A stretch of DNA of 63,072 bases, taken from assembly GCA_017436575.1 (NCBI GenBank), contig JAFSCU010000003.1, positions 1 to 63,072 on the forward strand, given 5' to 3'. Below are positions 11,401 to 19,683 of this stretch, piece after piece (position 1 is the stretch's first letter; each line of letters opens with the position of its first letter). The position numbers and the translations under genes were made by a program. This DNA is from Oscillospiraceae bacterium (GTDB taxonomy: Bacteria; Bacillota; Clostridia; Oscillospirales; Ruminococcaceae). The notes under the pieces are model-generated. The model made no database searches. It was not told the origin of the DNA and saw only the letters and a program-made list of their open reading frames with translations.

Positions 11401-12761
11401 TCATAATGCATACCTTTCAATTGATTCTGGCTTTTTTCGCTGCTTCTGATGCCGAAATAAAGGAAATAATGTCCGGTATCTAAACCCACAGCTTTTTTAA
11501 ATCTTTCAAGCAGAATCTGTGAACTGCCCTGCCAGCCGCAATCAAAACAGATTGCATCCTGTTCAAACAAGCCCACTCTGTTGAAATAATCAAGGGCATT
11601 GTGTCTTTCCAGCTTACATCTTTCGAGAAACACTTCCTTGTTCAACAGATAAAGCTTTTTAAAGTTTTCTATATCGTCTTCATCTTCTATCTGGCTGTCA
11701 AAAGAATCAAATCCGGCGTCTGCAAGATGGATTATTTTTTCTCTGTCAACACACAGATAACCAAGAATTTCCCCTACTGTCTGCCCAGTTGTGTATGGAG
11801 GAAGTGTTTCAATATCTTCATCGTTCATTTCGGTAATTGAAGCAAGAAGAAGTGAACGTCGTGATGTGTAAAGATATTCTATATTTTCATATCCCTGTTT
11901 TTTGAATATATGGTAAAGATTGTATCCATCACGGGACAGAAAGAATATTTTTTTATCTCCTGCTTTTTGCTGAACGAATTTATGCAGTCCCATATAAATC
12001 GGGCCGCCAACCTCTGCACCAAGATTGTACCAGAAATCCTTTTCTTCGTTATAAAGTATTTTGTACAGCCCTTTATCCACATCAGAACTGACAATATCCT
12101 TTAATTTTTCAAGGTCTTTTTCTCGTGTATATACAAAAGTATCCATACCGAAGCTGGCAGGATATTCTCCATCATCCCTTTCTTTATCCCCGATATGCAG
12201 TATATCTTTATATGCAATATTTTCTTTTTTTGCTACATGTTCAAACAACTCTTTATTGAATTTTGCCTTTCGTTCATCAGCAGAACAATAAACATAATCT
12301 ATCTCACCAAAGCCATGAACAGCTAGGATATTTTTCAGGGTATCTGCCATAAGATACATATCACTCACAGCAACCACACGCTTGCCCAGCTGTTTTGCAT
12401 AAAGGAATATTTCCAGAAGTTCGTTGTTAGCAACCAATGCATCTTTTTCCACCTGGATTTCATATTCTTTTACTGCTTCCCAGTCCACAGCTATGTCTGT
12501 ATTTTCTGCCAGTGCCTGATATATTTCCTCCATATTGGCATGGGGATAATTATATTTTTCAAGCAGTTCCACACTTTTGTTTTGCTGGGTATCCATACGT
12601 AGTTTTCGGAAACCGTGAATATTGAAGTGCCTGCCTACTATATCAAATACTGTTTCAGGATTATTTGTTTTTCTGAAAAGTAAAGTATCAAAAACATCAA
12701 AGGATATCAGTTTTGCCTGCTGAATTTTATTTTTTAATAATAATTTTTCCTGTTCTTTCAT
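8403..12761 (-). CDS. Multidomain HAD + two GT2 glycosyltransferase, cell-surface polysaccharide synthesis
   Basis: The 1452-residue product has three recognisable parts. Residues about 15-215 are a HAD-like domain with FDVFDTLL (motif I), VVAVSDMYL and HIGDKERDD. Residues about 657-900 are a GT2 domain (FFSVVIPVYNT, then LVDDCS and FMDCDD, the DXD-like metal site). Residues about 915-1150 are a second GT2 domain (VSIIIPSKDN, IVIDNGS, LFLNDDME). The part between HAD and GT2-1 and the C-terminal 300 residues are not recognised. Proteins of this plan occur in rhamnan/teichoic-like and capsule clusters, where they transfer sugars from nucleotide-sugars to a growing chain at the inner membrane face. 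No transmembrane helix is obvious. Start ATG 12761 follows AGAGG. The coiled-coil gene lies 25 bp upstream, so they are probably one operon. Sugar specificity cannot be read. Confidence 0.85.
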   Translation of the reverse strand: MKEQEKLLLKNKIQQAKLISFDVFDTLLFRKTNNPETVFDIVGRHFNIHGFRKLRMDTQQNKSVELLEKYNYPHANMEEIYQALAENTDIAVDWEAVKEYEIQVEKDALVANNELLEIFLYAKQLGKRVVAVSDMYLMADTLKNILAVHGFGEIDYVYCSADERKAKFNKELFEHVAKKENIAYKDILHIGDKERDDGEYPASFGMDTFVYTREKDLEKLKDIVSSDVDKGLYKILYNEEKDFWYNLGAEVGGPIYMGLHKFVQQKAGDKKIFFLSRDGYNLYHIFKKQGYENIEYLYTSRRSLLLASITEMNDEDIETLPPYTTGQTVGEILGYLCVDREKIIHLADAGFDSFDSQIEDEDDIENFKKLYLLNKEVFLERCKLERHNALDYFNRVGLFEQDAICFDCGWQGSSQILLERFKKAVGLDTGHYFLYFGIRSSEKSQNQLKGMHYDTYRFDFYKNYPLQYDAMHNVVLYELFFSAPHESVFYYGENGRIVFEPGNGDITKDELLAGILDFITVGRDFVEKYDIEYTPEMALGHLRRLINIPTETEAVTIGNLGNVDGFARKEGQEKYIAYITPRQIDSLQLGEIYWLSGLLKRPDVDEYVKRTAASRFSRSYPENTPRYALEAEHDVRTYHRWLENHPAVYESNDGFEYRPFFSVVIPVYNTASHHLEECFHSVLSQTYKNFELILVDDCSTWGNVLPVLQKYEQNEKVTVIYRKTNGHISVATNDGINVAKGDFIVFMDCDDTIEPDALYHFAKKLNENPQLDFIYSDEDKLTEDSLVRHMPFFKPDWSPDLFLNMMYTNHLAAYRTSVVKQTGALRTAYNGAQDYDFTLRFMEHSDNSRVGHIPKILYHWRERKESIAFAMSSKNYAAEATRNAKEDYIHRNNLNAYMEYIPGLSQYRIVYDVTGNPLVSIIIPSKDNPEILKQCIDSVTGFTDYKNYEIIVIDNGSNDENRAVIQAYLADAGAVYIYDRADFNFSKMCNTGAAVAKGDYLLFLNDDMELFQPDWLRRMLGQAQQPHTGAVGVKLFYPGTVDFQHDGIYMRNDGPAHRFPLANDTVAHYFGFNWLDCDSIAVTGACLMVSAEKFREIGCFDESYPVAYNDMKLCFDLYSRGYYNVIRNDVVAYHHESYSRGIDTVHESKTIRLEQDKHQLFTDYPQFNGKEPFMSCHMNSYQATLNLKNATDRLMKIDLSGCIYEENGSVDRIDIGREVSIIGWSKIDGQDFTRPPQRYVVFKDPYGETYAAKAQFYSRPDVADFFGIDAPLYLGFETLISRDELHVDMFPYDVGILTIDSAGGRHLKWCGNIRSVRAPQPVFYLPQPQQLSEYEPITADATYSIDLCAPQADYWQIRGFAYLNRADHYNYKKSVVLLAENGTAYSFEIQPEDRPDAAVAAPHIHFIRGSGFVCSVFNSFVVPGCYKLIIHMENQFGSQEVFDIITDKIIEI

Positions 12762-12786
12762 ATATTCCTCTTAATCAACAAATGCA

Positions 12787-13143
12787 TCAATGTATTTTGA
12801 TAAATGTTCTGTATATTTTTCTCAATATTCTGTAGCCAAGATGATAAGTAGAATAAAGCATTCTTTTTACTTTTCTCAACACCTTAATAATAATATTGCT
12901 TTCAAGTCTGTTCAGCCTGGCATTGGTCTGTTCCAGCTGCATCTGCAACTCAATGGCATACTTTTCTTTTGCCGCCACAAGATTTGCATATTCACTTAAC
13001 ATGTTCTCCAGCATCAAAACTTTCTCTTCCTGTTTTGCCGTTTTTTCAGTAAGAAATGTATTTTCTGCCATCAATTTGTTATTTTCCCTTTCAAGAATTT
13101 TGAATTCTCGTTCCATATTTTCTACTTTCAATCCACTTTTCAT
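12787..13143 (-). CDS. Small coiled-coil protein with basic C-terminal tail
   Basis: Residues about 8-80 of 118 form heptad-rich coiled coil (Glu/Lys/Leu, almost no Pro or Gly). The tail of about 35 residues is rich in Lys/Arg/Tyr (VLRKVKRMLYSTYHLGYRIL), as expected of an amphipathic membrane-binding or RNA/teichoate-binding helix. Start ATG 13143 follows GGAG with good spacing. Position directly before the large glycosyltransferase suggests a partner or scaffold of that enzyme, a guess from context only. Similar short coiled-coil tails are often fused to glycosyltransferases in surface-glycan clusters. No family name can be given. Confidence 0.6.
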   Translation of the reverse strand: MKSGLKVENMEREFKILERENNKLMAENTFLTEKTAKQEEKVLMLENMLSEYANLVAAKEKYAIELQMQLEQTNARLNRLESNIIIKVLRKVKRMLYSTYHLGYRILRKIYRTFIKIH

Positions 13144-13260
13144 AAAACGCTCCGTAATGTTATAGGAACAATTTCCAACATATATCCCTAAATATATTAT
13201 ATTTATTTATAATTATAACAAACATTTTTTATAAAGTACACACTTTATATTTTTTACAAT

Positions 13261-13298
13261 AAAAAAGCACCCTACAACAACTTGATGCAGGGTGCTTT
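13261..13298 (-). terminator. Rho-independent terminator of the Mbeg1-like gene
   Basis: A 10-bp stem AAAGCACCCT / AGGGTGCTTT (13264-13273 with 13289-13298) encloses a 15-nt loop and is followed on the minus strand by a T-tract. It lies just after the stop of the Mbeg1-like gene. The rest of the gap up to 13143 is AT-rich and probably carries the promoter of the coiled-coil/glycosyltransferase pair. Confidence 0.8.
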
Positions 13299-13301
13299 GC
13301 A

Positions 13302-14534
13302 CTATATTTTATCAGCTTTGTTCCTGATACTTATTTTCTCAATAATAAATTCTTTTATTTTCTCTTTATCTGGCAGGTTCAGCATATTTTTGCCCAGGGT
13401 TTTCACAAACTCTGCAAGTACATTTTTCAGTTTTTCAGCAGTTTCTTCATCTATGCTTTTCATCGTGCCAATAAGAGTGTCAAACTCTTTTACCGCCATC
13501 ATCGGCCACTCTGTAAAGCTGGTTACTCCAGGTGCAGCAATAACTTTAAAAACAGTGTCTATAAACAGTTCCCTGTCTTCCCGGCTGAGTGTTTTCATCA
13601 AATCATAGATGGTAAACACCAGTTTGTTGGCATTAGGTTTCAGACCGTCTGCATAAATAAAATCGTCACCTGATATTTCCCATGAGAACGGGTCGTGCTG
13701 CATAATACCCATACGGTCACTTTTCACCACCATATAGTCATCACTGGAGAAAATCAAACCAAACAGAGATGCCTTTGGCACAGTAGTATCAGTAATACTG
13801 TTCAGTTCTGTAAACCCCTCCATAGCCTGTATCTCTGCGGAAAGGCCAGGACCGTCGTGATTGAAAATCTTTTCAATTCTATCCTGAATTTCTTTGCCTG
13901 CAAATGAAGCACCGAATACAGCCAGATTGCCCCCTTTTGAATGACCGCCCACATAAATAGGACCAGCCAGGCGGTCTGCCACAGTCTGTATGTAGTGGAC
14001 TGCAGAAATATGCCCCGGTATAACAGACCGGAAAAACATATTGAAATCTTCTTTCCAGCCAACTATAGTTGAATCTGTTCCACGGAAAGCCACATAAATC
14101 CTGCCATCAGGCAGAATAAATGTCATTGCACAGAATTGTTTTTCCAGTTCTTCGTCTATATTGTCTATAAAATAATTGATTTTTATGTCTCTGTATCGTG
14201 GACTGCAGCACAGGGCATCAAGCAATTTTTTGTTACTTTTAGCATCGCGCACGTCATTAAGAATATTGTCAAAAAACTCTGCTTTGTACAGGTCGGCAAT
14301 CCTTACGGGCGGATTGTCATACTCCACAGAAGGCACGATATCACCCAGATGCATATACGCCAGCTGAGACAGGACCAATGAATCCACCGGACCAAAGGGC
14401 AGCATATCAAAGGTTTTCATCTGTGTCTGGGCATACTCTATAATGGAAATACTGTCTTCTTTCTTTGGCAATGATATTTCAGGCAGTTGCCATTCCTGTT
14501 TTTCCACTGTGATGTTTTCCATATTTTCTATCAT
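13302..14534 (-). CDS. Mbeg1-like (DUF2974) alpha/beta-hydrolase fold protein
   Basis: The 410-residue product carries FRGTDSTIVGWKEDF and VGGHSKGGNLA, the oxyanion region and nucleophile elbow of lipase-like alpha/beta hydrolases as seen in the DUF2974/Mbeg1-like family of Firmicutes. The serine of GHSKGG (about residue 199) is the likely nucleophile; NHDGPGL and the later SDDYMV stretch match other conserved parts. No signal peptide is seen, so action inside the cell is expected. The substrate is unknown; an ester or lipid is likely from the fold. Its ATG overlaps the TGA of rodA (ATGA), so translation is probably coupled to that gene. ATG 14522 is an alternative start, and neither has a strong ribosome site. 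Confidence 0.8.
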   Translation of the reverse strand: MIENMENITVEKQEWQLPEISLPKKEDSISIIEYAQTQMKTFDMLPFGPVDSLVLSQLAYMHLGDIVPSVEYDNPPVRIADLYKAEFFDNILNDVRDAKSNKKLLDALCCSPRYRDIKINYFIDNIDEELEKQFCAMTFILPDGRIYVAFRGTDSTIVGWKEDFNMFFRSVIPGHISAVHYIQTVADRLAGPIYVGGHSKGGNLAVFGASFAGKEIQDRIEKIFNHDGPGLSAEIQAMEGFTELNSITDTTVPKASLFGLIFSSDDYMVVKSDRMGIMQHDPFSWEISGDDFIYADGLKPNANKLVFTIYDLMKTLSREDRELFIDTVFKVIAAPGVTSFTEWPMMAVKEFDTLIGTMKSIDEETAEKLKNVLAEFVKTLGKNMLNLPDKEKIKEFIIEKISIRNKADKI

Positions 14535-15664
14535 AATCTGGTCTGTAATCCCCCATCAAAAAGACTTTTCGGATTATGTCTTGCAACACTGAGCACAAGA
14601 CCTATAGCACAATATGTCACTATAACGCTGGTACCGCCTGCTGAAAACAGTGGCAGTGTAACACCGATAACCGGCAGAAGTGAAACGTTCATACCGATGT
14701 TGATAAAAGTCTGTGCCATAAGCATACCGAATATACCTACACACACAATACTGCCGGAAGTGTCTGCACTGCGGCGGGCAATGGAAAGTATGCGCAGCCA
14801 CATAAATACTATCAGCAGAAGTACCCGCACCGTACCGACAAAGCCCAGACATTCAGCTATAAATGAAAACATAAAGTCATTGTATGCCAGAGGTGTGGCG
14901 TTGTGATTGTCCACCAGAAAGCCTTTGCCAAAAATACGGCCGCTGCCGATGGATATTTTACCCATGTTCTGCTGCCACATAACAGATGCGTATTCTTCCG
15001 GATAGAAAAGCCCCAGAATTCTGTTTTTCTGGTATGCGTCAATTTTATCTGTCATCCACAGCACAGGAAAAGCCACAGCCACAGCAGCAAAACAGCCGCC
15101 GATGATTTTAGGGCTGATACCAGCTGCAAAAAACATACAGGAAATCATAATGGCGTAAATAATCAGCGTGCCCATATCTTTCTGTATGGCAACAAAAGCC
15201 ATAGGCACACAGGCAATGGCGATAAGTTTTATCAGTGTGCGCACTTCATTTATGTTGTTTTTATATTTTTCAAAATAATGTGCCAGCAACAGCACAGTGC
15301 TGATTTTCAAAAGCTCACTTGGCTGCAGTGACATACCAAATGGCAGTTCTATCCACGCTTTGTTCGTTGTACCCGGAGGTGCATAGCCAATAAACATACA
15401 CAGTATCATCAAACCGATACACAGTGCCAGATGCACATACCAGTATTCGCACAGCTCTTTGTAGTCAACAAATGAAATTATAAATGCCCGGACAATACCG
15501 ATAATGCTGGCTATCAGCTGTACAATTACCGGACGGACAGTATCCATAAGCGTCATATGCTGAAAAATTGCATACATTGAAAAAACAGACAAACCACTGC
15601 AGGTGGCACAAATGGCAATAAACACCAGGTCTGTTTCTTTTATAATTTGTTTTATATGGTTCAA
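14531..15664 (-). CDS. rodA: RodA/FtsW-type SEDS peptidoglycan polymerase
   Basis: This is a polytopic membrane protein (about ten helices) of the SEDS family, which polymerises lipid II into glycan strands with a class B PBP. Visible signatures include LPFGMSLQPSELLKI, the large extracellular loop with ILGLFYPEEY and GSGRIFGKGF, and the C-terminal GVTLPLFSAGGTSV, a hallmark of the family. The frame is open to an ATG at 15694, but TTG 15664 is preferred: it sits 6 nt behind GGAG and gives an N-terminus NHIKQIIKETD typical of RodA. The gene overlaps the following Mbeg1-like gene by 4 bp. It diverges from tsaE across a 180-bp AT-rich promoter region. RodA rather than FtsW or SpoVE is inferred from the loop sequence. 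Confidence 0.85.
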   Translation of the reverse strand: MNHIKQIIKETDLVFIAICATCSGLSVFSMYAIFQHMTLMDTVRPVIVQLIASIIGIVRAFIISFVDYKELCEYWYVHLALCIGLMILCMFIGYAPPGTTNKAWIELPFGMSLQPSELLKISTVLLLAHYFEKYKNNINEVRTLIKLIAIACVPMAFVAIQKDMGTLIIYAIMISCMFFAAGISPKIIGGCFAAVAVAFPVLWMTDKIDAYQKNRILGLFYPEEYASVMWQQNMGKISIGSGRIFGKGFLVDNHNATPLAYNDFMFSFIAECLGFVGTVRVLLLIVFMWLRILSIARRSADTSGSIVCVGIFGMLMAQTFINIGMNVSLLPVIGVTLPLFSAGGTSVIVTYCAIGLVLSVARHNPKSLFDGGLQTRL

Positions 15665-15845
15665 AATATACTCCTGTATAAATAATAATCTCAAATATGT
15701 TATATATGGACTATTTGTAAATAGCCCTGTTTTTATAAGTATACCACAAATTTCTTAAGATTCTATTAAATATTATACTTTTAACATTGAAAATTTTGTG
15801 ATATTATATAAGTTAAAGCAGTAATAATAAAAATGGAGATAAACA

Positions 15846-16277
15846 TTGAATACTTTTATTACAAATTCCAAAGAAGAAACAATAGCTCTGGCTGAAAAAC
15901 TGGCCACAAAACTGAATAATCACGATATTATATTTTACATTGGCGGTCTGGGCATGGGCAAAACAGCCTTTACCCAGGGGCTGTGCAACGGTTTGGGAAT
16001 AGATGCAGATGTTACCAGCCCGACTTTTGCCATTGTAAATGAATATTACGGCAGACCGCTGTCACTTTTTCATTTTGATATGTACAGAATTGAAAACGAA
16101 GACCAGCTGTTCAACATCGGTTTTGATGACTATCTGGATTATGACGGTGTACTGGCCATTGAGTGGAGCGAAAATATAGCCGACTTTTTTGAAGATAACA
16201 ACATTACAGTTACATTTGAAAAACTGGATGAAACTGTGAGAAAAATTACAATAGAAGGGGTGGATTGCAATTGGTAA
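15846..16277 (+). CDS. tsaE: TsaE, tRNA t6A biosynthesis ATPase
   Basis: The 143-residue product has a Walker A motif GGLGMGKTAFTQGL (about residues 33-46), SPTFAIVNEY, the HFDMYRIE stretch and IEWSEN, all standard for TsaE. It is the ATPase that, with TsaB and TsaD, places threonylcarbamoyl on A37 of tRNAs reading ANN codons. The start is TTG 15846, 6 nt after GGAGA; no in-frame ATG exists near it. The 3' end overlaps tsaB by 13 bp, the usual gene pair in Firmicutes. A possible promoter with TTAACA and TTATAT 17 bp apart lies upstream in the gap shared with rodA. Confidence 0.95.
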   Translation: MNTFITNSKEETIALAEKLATKLNNHDIIFYIGGLGMGKTAFTQGLCNGLGIDADVTSPTFAIVNEYYGRPLSLFHFDMYRIENEDQLFNIGFDDYLDYDGVLAIEWSENIADFFEDNNITVTFEKLDETVRKITIEGVDCNW

Positions 16278-16957
16278 TACTGGGGGTTGACTGTTCATCA
16301 AAGCAGAGCAGTGTGTGTATCATGCAGGATGACAGGGTTGTTTATACAGCTGTACAAGCCACAAACACCACTCATTCACAGAATTTTCTGCCAATGATAC
16401 AGGGTGCGCTGACTGTGTGCGGTTACCGGCCAAAAGATGTTGACCTGTATGCCATTACCACCGGTCCGGGCTCTTTTACAGGGTTGCGTATAGGTATGGC
16501 AGTAATAAAAGGTATGGCAAGCGCCACAAATACTGCCTGTATAGGTGTGTCCAGCCTGAAAGCACTGGCAAAATCTGTGGATTTCAACGGTGTGATTATA
16601 CCCGCATTTGATGCCCGCCGCAAGCAGGTGTATGCCTGTGTGATGGATGGAGAAGATGTGATATGTGACGATTTTTGCCGGGATGTAAGCGTTTTGGAAA
16701 AATATATAAAAGATACAGAAAAAGATGTGTATTTTGTAGGCGATGGTAAAAATATGTGCTATAATACCTATAAAGAACATGGCAATGTAAAACAAAACAG
16801 TGTGGAAATGCCATGTATTGCACTGGGTGCATGTCTGCTGGCAAAAGTAGAGTATGATGCAAACGGTGGCAAAACACATTTTGACCTGTCACCAAGCTAT
16901 TTAAGATTATCCCAGGCAGAAAGAGAACTGAAAGAAAAAATGGAGGCACAGCAATGA
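16265..16957 (+). CDS. tsaB: TsaB, tRNA t6A biosynthesis scaffold
   Basis: The 230-residue product has the ASKHA-like N-terminus ILGVDCSS and TGPGSFTGLRIG (about residues 67-78), the diagnostic TsaB motif, followed by PAFDARRKQVYA. TsaB is an inactive TsaD paralogue that holds TsaD and TsaE together in the t6A synthase. Translation starts at TTG 16265 inside the end of tsaE, behind AAGGGG; TTG 16271 is possible too. The 3' end overlaps the start of rpiB by 4 bp (ATGA), so tsaE, tsaB and rpiB form one transcript. Confidence 0.93.
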   Translation: MQLVILGVDCSSKQSSVCIMQDDRVVYTAVQATNTTHSQNFLPMIQGALTVCGYRPKDVDLYAITTGPGSFTGLRIGMAVIKGMASATNTACIGVSSLKALAKSVDFNGVIIPAFDARRKQVYACVMDGEDVICDDFCRDVSVLEKYIKDTEKDVYFVGDGKNMCYNTYKEHGNVKQNSVEMPCIALGACLLAKVEYDANGGKTHFDLSPSYLRLSQAERELKEKMEAQQ

Positions 16958-17397
16958 TTGTTTTAGCAGCTGACCACGGCGGTTATTTATTGAAAGAAGA
17001 AGTAAAAAAACATCTGGACGCAAAAGGTGTACAGTACATCGACTGCGGTTCATACACAGGTGAAAGCGTAGACTATCCTGATATGGCAAAACTGGCCTGT
17101 GAAAAAATCCAGTCCGGTGAAGCAGAAAAAGGTATAATTTTCTGCGGTACAGGTATCGGCATTTCTATCGCAGCAAACAAAATGAAAGGCATCAGATGCT
17201 GTGTATGTTCTGATACATTCAGTGCAAAATACACACGCCTGCACAACGACGCAAACGTACTGTCAATGGGCGGCCGTGTAGTAGGCCCTGGCCTGGCATG
17301 CGAAATGGTAGACATTTTCCTGGAAACAGAATTTGAAGGTGGCAGACACGCAAGACGTGTAGAAAAACTGGCACAGCTGGAAGAAAACTGGAAATAA
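16954..17397 (+). CDS. rpiB: Ribose-5-phosphate isomerase B
   Basis: The 147-residue product shows AADHGGY (substrate-binding Asp-His), FCGTGIGISIAANK with the catalytic cysteine (about residue 65), and RLHNDANVLSMGGR, the full set for RpiB/LacAB-type isomerases. It interconverts ribose 5-phosphate and ribulose 5-phosphate in the pentose phosphate pathway, supplying ribose for PRPP. That links it to the next gene, upp, which consumes PRPP. Start ATG 16954 overlaps the tsaB stop and has GGAGG upstream. Length matches the family. Confidence 0.95.
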   Translation: MIVLAADHGGYLLKEEVKKHLDAKGVQYIDCGSYTGESVDYPDMAKLACEKIQSGEAEKGIIFCGTGIGISIAANKMKGIRCCVCSDTFSAKYTRLHNDANVLSMGGRVVGPGLACEMVDIFLETEFEGGRHARRVEKLAQLEENWK

Positions 17398-17409
17398 GAG
17401 GTGCTTTCC

Positions 17410-18039
17410 ATGGCAATTACAATGGTAATGGACCACCCGTTGGTTCAGCATAAAGTATCTATTCTTCGTGACGAAAACACAGGTACAAAACAGTTCAAGG
17501 AGTTGGTAAGTGAACTGGCAGTTTTACTGGCATACGAAGCCACACGCGACCTGCCACTGGAAGATGTGGATGTGCAGACCCCTGTTGATGTGGCACACTG
17601 CAAAATGCTGTCAGGCAAAAAAATGGCAATAGTACCTATCCTGCGTGCAGGTCTGGGTATGGTAGAAGGTGTACAGACACTGGTACCATCTGCGAAAGTG
17701 GGACACATCGGTCTTTATCGTGACCCTGAAACACTGCAGCCGGTGGAATATTACTGCAAACTGCCTGCGGACATAGAAGAGCGCGATGTTTTCGTGGTTG
17801 ACCCTATGCTGGCAACAGGCGGCAGTGCCGCAGATGCTATCAAACTGATAAAGGAAAAAGGTGCAAAACGCATTAAATTCCTGGGTCTGATAGCCGCACC
17901 GGAAGGCATAGAAAAACTGCGCAGCGCCCACCCTGATGTAGACATTTATGTTGCCGCACTGGACAGTCATCTCAACGACCACGGTTACATAGTACCTGGC
18001 CTTGGAGATGCAGGCGACAGAATTTTCGGAACAAAATAA
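17410..18039 (+). CDS. upp: Uracil phosphoribosyltransferase
   Basis: The product of 209 residues, the normal length of Upp, contains [21 protein letters not shown] and the PRPP-binding loop [10 protein letters not shown] (about residues 132-141). It makes UMP from uracil and PRPP in pyrimidine salvage. The frame also offers GTG 17401, but AAGAGG at 17396-17401 is 8 nt from ATG 17410, so the latter is chosen. It follows rpiB after 12 bp. A strong hairpin with a T-tract follows at once and should end the tsaE-tsaB-rpiB-upp transcript. Confidence 0.96.
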   Translation: MAITMVMDHPLVQHKVSILRDENTGTKQFKELVSELAVLLAYEATRDLPLEDVDVQTPVDVAHCKMLSGKKMAIVPILRAGLGMVEGVQTLVPSAKVGHIGLYRDPETLQPVEYYCKLPADIEERDVFVVDPMLATGGSAADAIKLIKEKGAKRIKFLGLIAAPEGIEKLRSAHPDVDIYVAALDSHLNDHGYIVPGLGDAGDRIFGTK

Positions 18040-18047
18040 ACAATTCT

Positions 18048-18080
18048 GGTGGACGGGGATATTCCCTGTCCACCTTTTTT
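18048..18080 (+). terminator. Rho-independent terminator after upp
   Basis: The stem GGTGGACGGGG / CCCTGTCCACC (one G-T pair, 5-nt loop) is followed by six T. It ends only 6 nt before the ATG of the next gene, leaving no room for a normal ribosome site. Confidence 0.85.
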
Positions 18081-18086
18081 AGAAAT

Positions 18087-18521
18087 ATGGATTACATTAT
18101 AGAAAGAATCACAGCTGAAAATTATCACCTTTTTGAAGATATGGTTTACTGGCGAGGCACTGGCACAGAAAGAATGCCGTCCACAGGTACAAATGTGCCA
18201 GAAGAACTGGCAGACCCCAACCTGTATGTGTACGCCGCAAAGGCAGATGGCAGGTATGTGGGCTGGATAAGCCTGGTGTATTTACCAAAAATCAGCCGTG
18301 TAAAAAAAGGATATGTGTATGTGGACGAACTGTGGGTACAGGAAAACTGGCGCCGACAGGGTATCGCCACTGCGCTGATGTCAAAAGCAGACCGGCTGAA
18401 AGAAAAGCTGAATGCCACAGGTGTCAGGCTGTATGTAAACATAAACAACCCAAGTGCAAAAAAACTGTATGAAAACTGCGGTTTTATCACTGACAGCACC
18501 GCAGAATTTATGGAGAAATAA
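18087..18521 (+). CDS. GNAT-family N-acetyltransferase (first of a pair)
   Basis: The 144-residue product has the GNAT core: YVDELWVQENWRRQGIATAL (beta4 and the acetyl-CoA loop R-R-x-G-I-A) and NINNPSAKKLYENCGF at the end. The substrate is not predictable. ATG 18087 lies 6 nt after the T-tract of the upp terminator and has no Shine-Dalgarno sequence, so translation is probably weak, leaderless or dependent on readthrough of the hairpin. The next acetyltransferase begins 1 bp after its stop, which makes the two a transcription unit. Confidence 0.85.
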   Translation: MDYIIERITAENYHLFEDMVYWRGTGTERMPSTGTNVPEELADPNLYVYAAKADGRYVGWISLVYLPKISRVKKGYVYVDELWVQENWRRQGIATALMSKADRLKEKLNATGVRLYVNINNPSAKKLYENCGFITDSTAEFMEK

Positions 18522-18522
18522 T

Positions 18523-18996
18523 ATGGATATTTCAATAAGAAAAGCCACCACAGAAGATTTTGGCGCTGTACTGAATATTCTTGAAATGGCAGCACTGAAA
18601 TTGCTGGCAAAAGATGTTCACCAGTGGGAATACCCTTGGGATGAAAATGAAGTAAAAAGCTATATAGAAACCGACAGCTTTTACATTACCTGTGCTGATA
18701 ATCAGGCTGTTGGCTGTTTCGGTCTGAAGCCTTTTGAAAACAATCCCTTTGCAGATGATAAAAACGGCCTGTATCTTTATCATCTGGCAGTCCACCCACA
18801 GCACAGCGCCACCGGTTTAAGCCAAAAAATCTGCCGGTGGATACAGCGGTATGCCAAAAACAACGGCGTAACAGTGTATTTCGACTGCTGGGCCGGCAAT
18901 GATTTCCTGAAAAAATTTTATAGCGAAAACGGCTTTGAATACATGGGTGATTTTCCGGAAGAAGATTATTATGTATCCGCCTTTAAAAGCAGATAA
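18523..18996 (+). CDS. GNAT-family N-acetyltransferase (second of a pair)
   Basis: The 157-residue product reads LYLYHLAVHPQHSATGLSQKI, in which the usual R/Q-x-x-G-x-G/A loop is degenerate (HSATGLS), then YFDCWAGNDFLKKFYSENGFE, the GNAT C-terminal motif. Start ATG 18523 is behind GGAG, one base past the stop of the preceding gene; the frame is open further upstream but that part overlaps the first gene. Such proteins modify small amines or protein N-termini. The target is unknown. A strong terminator follows. Confidence 0.82.
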   Translation: MDISIRKATTEDFGAVLNILEMAALKLLAKDVHQWEYPWDENEVKSYIETDSFYITCADNQAVGCFGLKPFENNPFADDKNGLYLYHLAVHPQHSATGLSQKICRWIQRYAKNNGVTVYFDCWAGNDFLKKFYSENGFEYMGDFPEEDYYVSAFKSR

Positions 18997-19028
18997 AAGG
19001 CAGCATACAGCTCAACGCCATTAAGTCA

Positions 19029-19059
19029 AGAGGCAAATCATAGGATTTGCCTCTTTTTT
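19029..19059 (+). terminator. Rho-independent terminator after the GNAT pair
   Basis: A perfect 11-bp stem AGAGGCAAATC / GATTTGCCTCT with a 4-nt loop is followed by TTTTTT. Confidence 0.92.
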
Positions 19060-19173
19060 ATCAGTCAGAAATATTACCGTTGTTGAATCCAATAATGCGA
19101 TTTGTTATAATTTAACTGACAGATAAATTGGAATTGGTCGAAGAGATAAGAATTTTATGGAGGTAACTTACTT

Positions 19174-19632
19174 ATGGATATATTAGAAATATCAAATGAT
19201 ATAGAGAAAAAGAATATAACGAGATATATACTTGAAGCATTACCTGATTGGTTTGGAATTCCTGAATCAAGAGAAGAATATATAGAAGATAGTGTTGGTA
19301 AAATATTCTTCTGTGCATATAAAGATGAAAAACCAGTAGGTTTTCTTTACCTAAAACAAACAGGAAAAGATACAGTAGAACTTGCTGTTATGGGAGTGCT
19401 AAAAGAATACCATCGAAATGGAATTGGCAAATCATTATTTGAATGTGCAAAAAAAGTAATTTGTGAAAAGGGATATTCATTTATACAAGTAAAGACTGTG
19501 CAGATGGGTAAATATGAGGATTATGATAAAACCAATAGATTTTATATCTCGCTTGGTTTTAAGGAGTTCGAGATATTTCCAACATTGTGGGATGAATGGA
19601 ACCCTTGCCAAATATATGTAATGGCATTATAA
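19174..19632 (+). CDS. GNAT-family N-acetyltransferase (AT-rich, likely acquired)
   Basis: The 152-residue product has AVMGVLKEYHRNGIGKSLFE (acetyl-CoA loop R-N-G-I-G-K) and TNRFYISLGFKEFEIFPTLWDEWNPC, a tail seen in a subgroup of small-molecule GNAT enzymes. Start ATG 19174 is 9 nt from GGAGG. Codon use is clearly richer in A/T than that of the two acetyltransferases just before it, and the gene stands alone between two terminators, so it was probably gained separately. The substrate is unknown. Confidence 0.87.
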   Translation: MDILEISNDIEKKNITRYILEALPDWFGIPESREEYIEDSVGKIFFCAYKDEKPVGFLYLKQTGKDTVELAVMGVLKEYHRNGIGKSLFECAKKVICEKGYSFIQVKTVQMGKYEDYDKTNRFYISLGFKEFEIFPTLWDEWNPCQIYVMAL

Positions 19633-19683
19633 CAAATTCCAATTTTGCGAAAAGAATATTATAAATAATTACATACAAAAATA

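Noticed and set aside
8469-12625. Several long plus-strand open frames opposite the large glycosyltransferase gene.
   Set aside because: The minus strand encodes 1452 residues with clear HAD and GT2 motifs; the antisense frames show no motif or ribosome site.
15665-15694. ATG 15694 as start of rodA.
   Set aside because: It places the GGAG ribosome site inside the coding region; TTG 15664 has proper spacing and a typical N-terminus.
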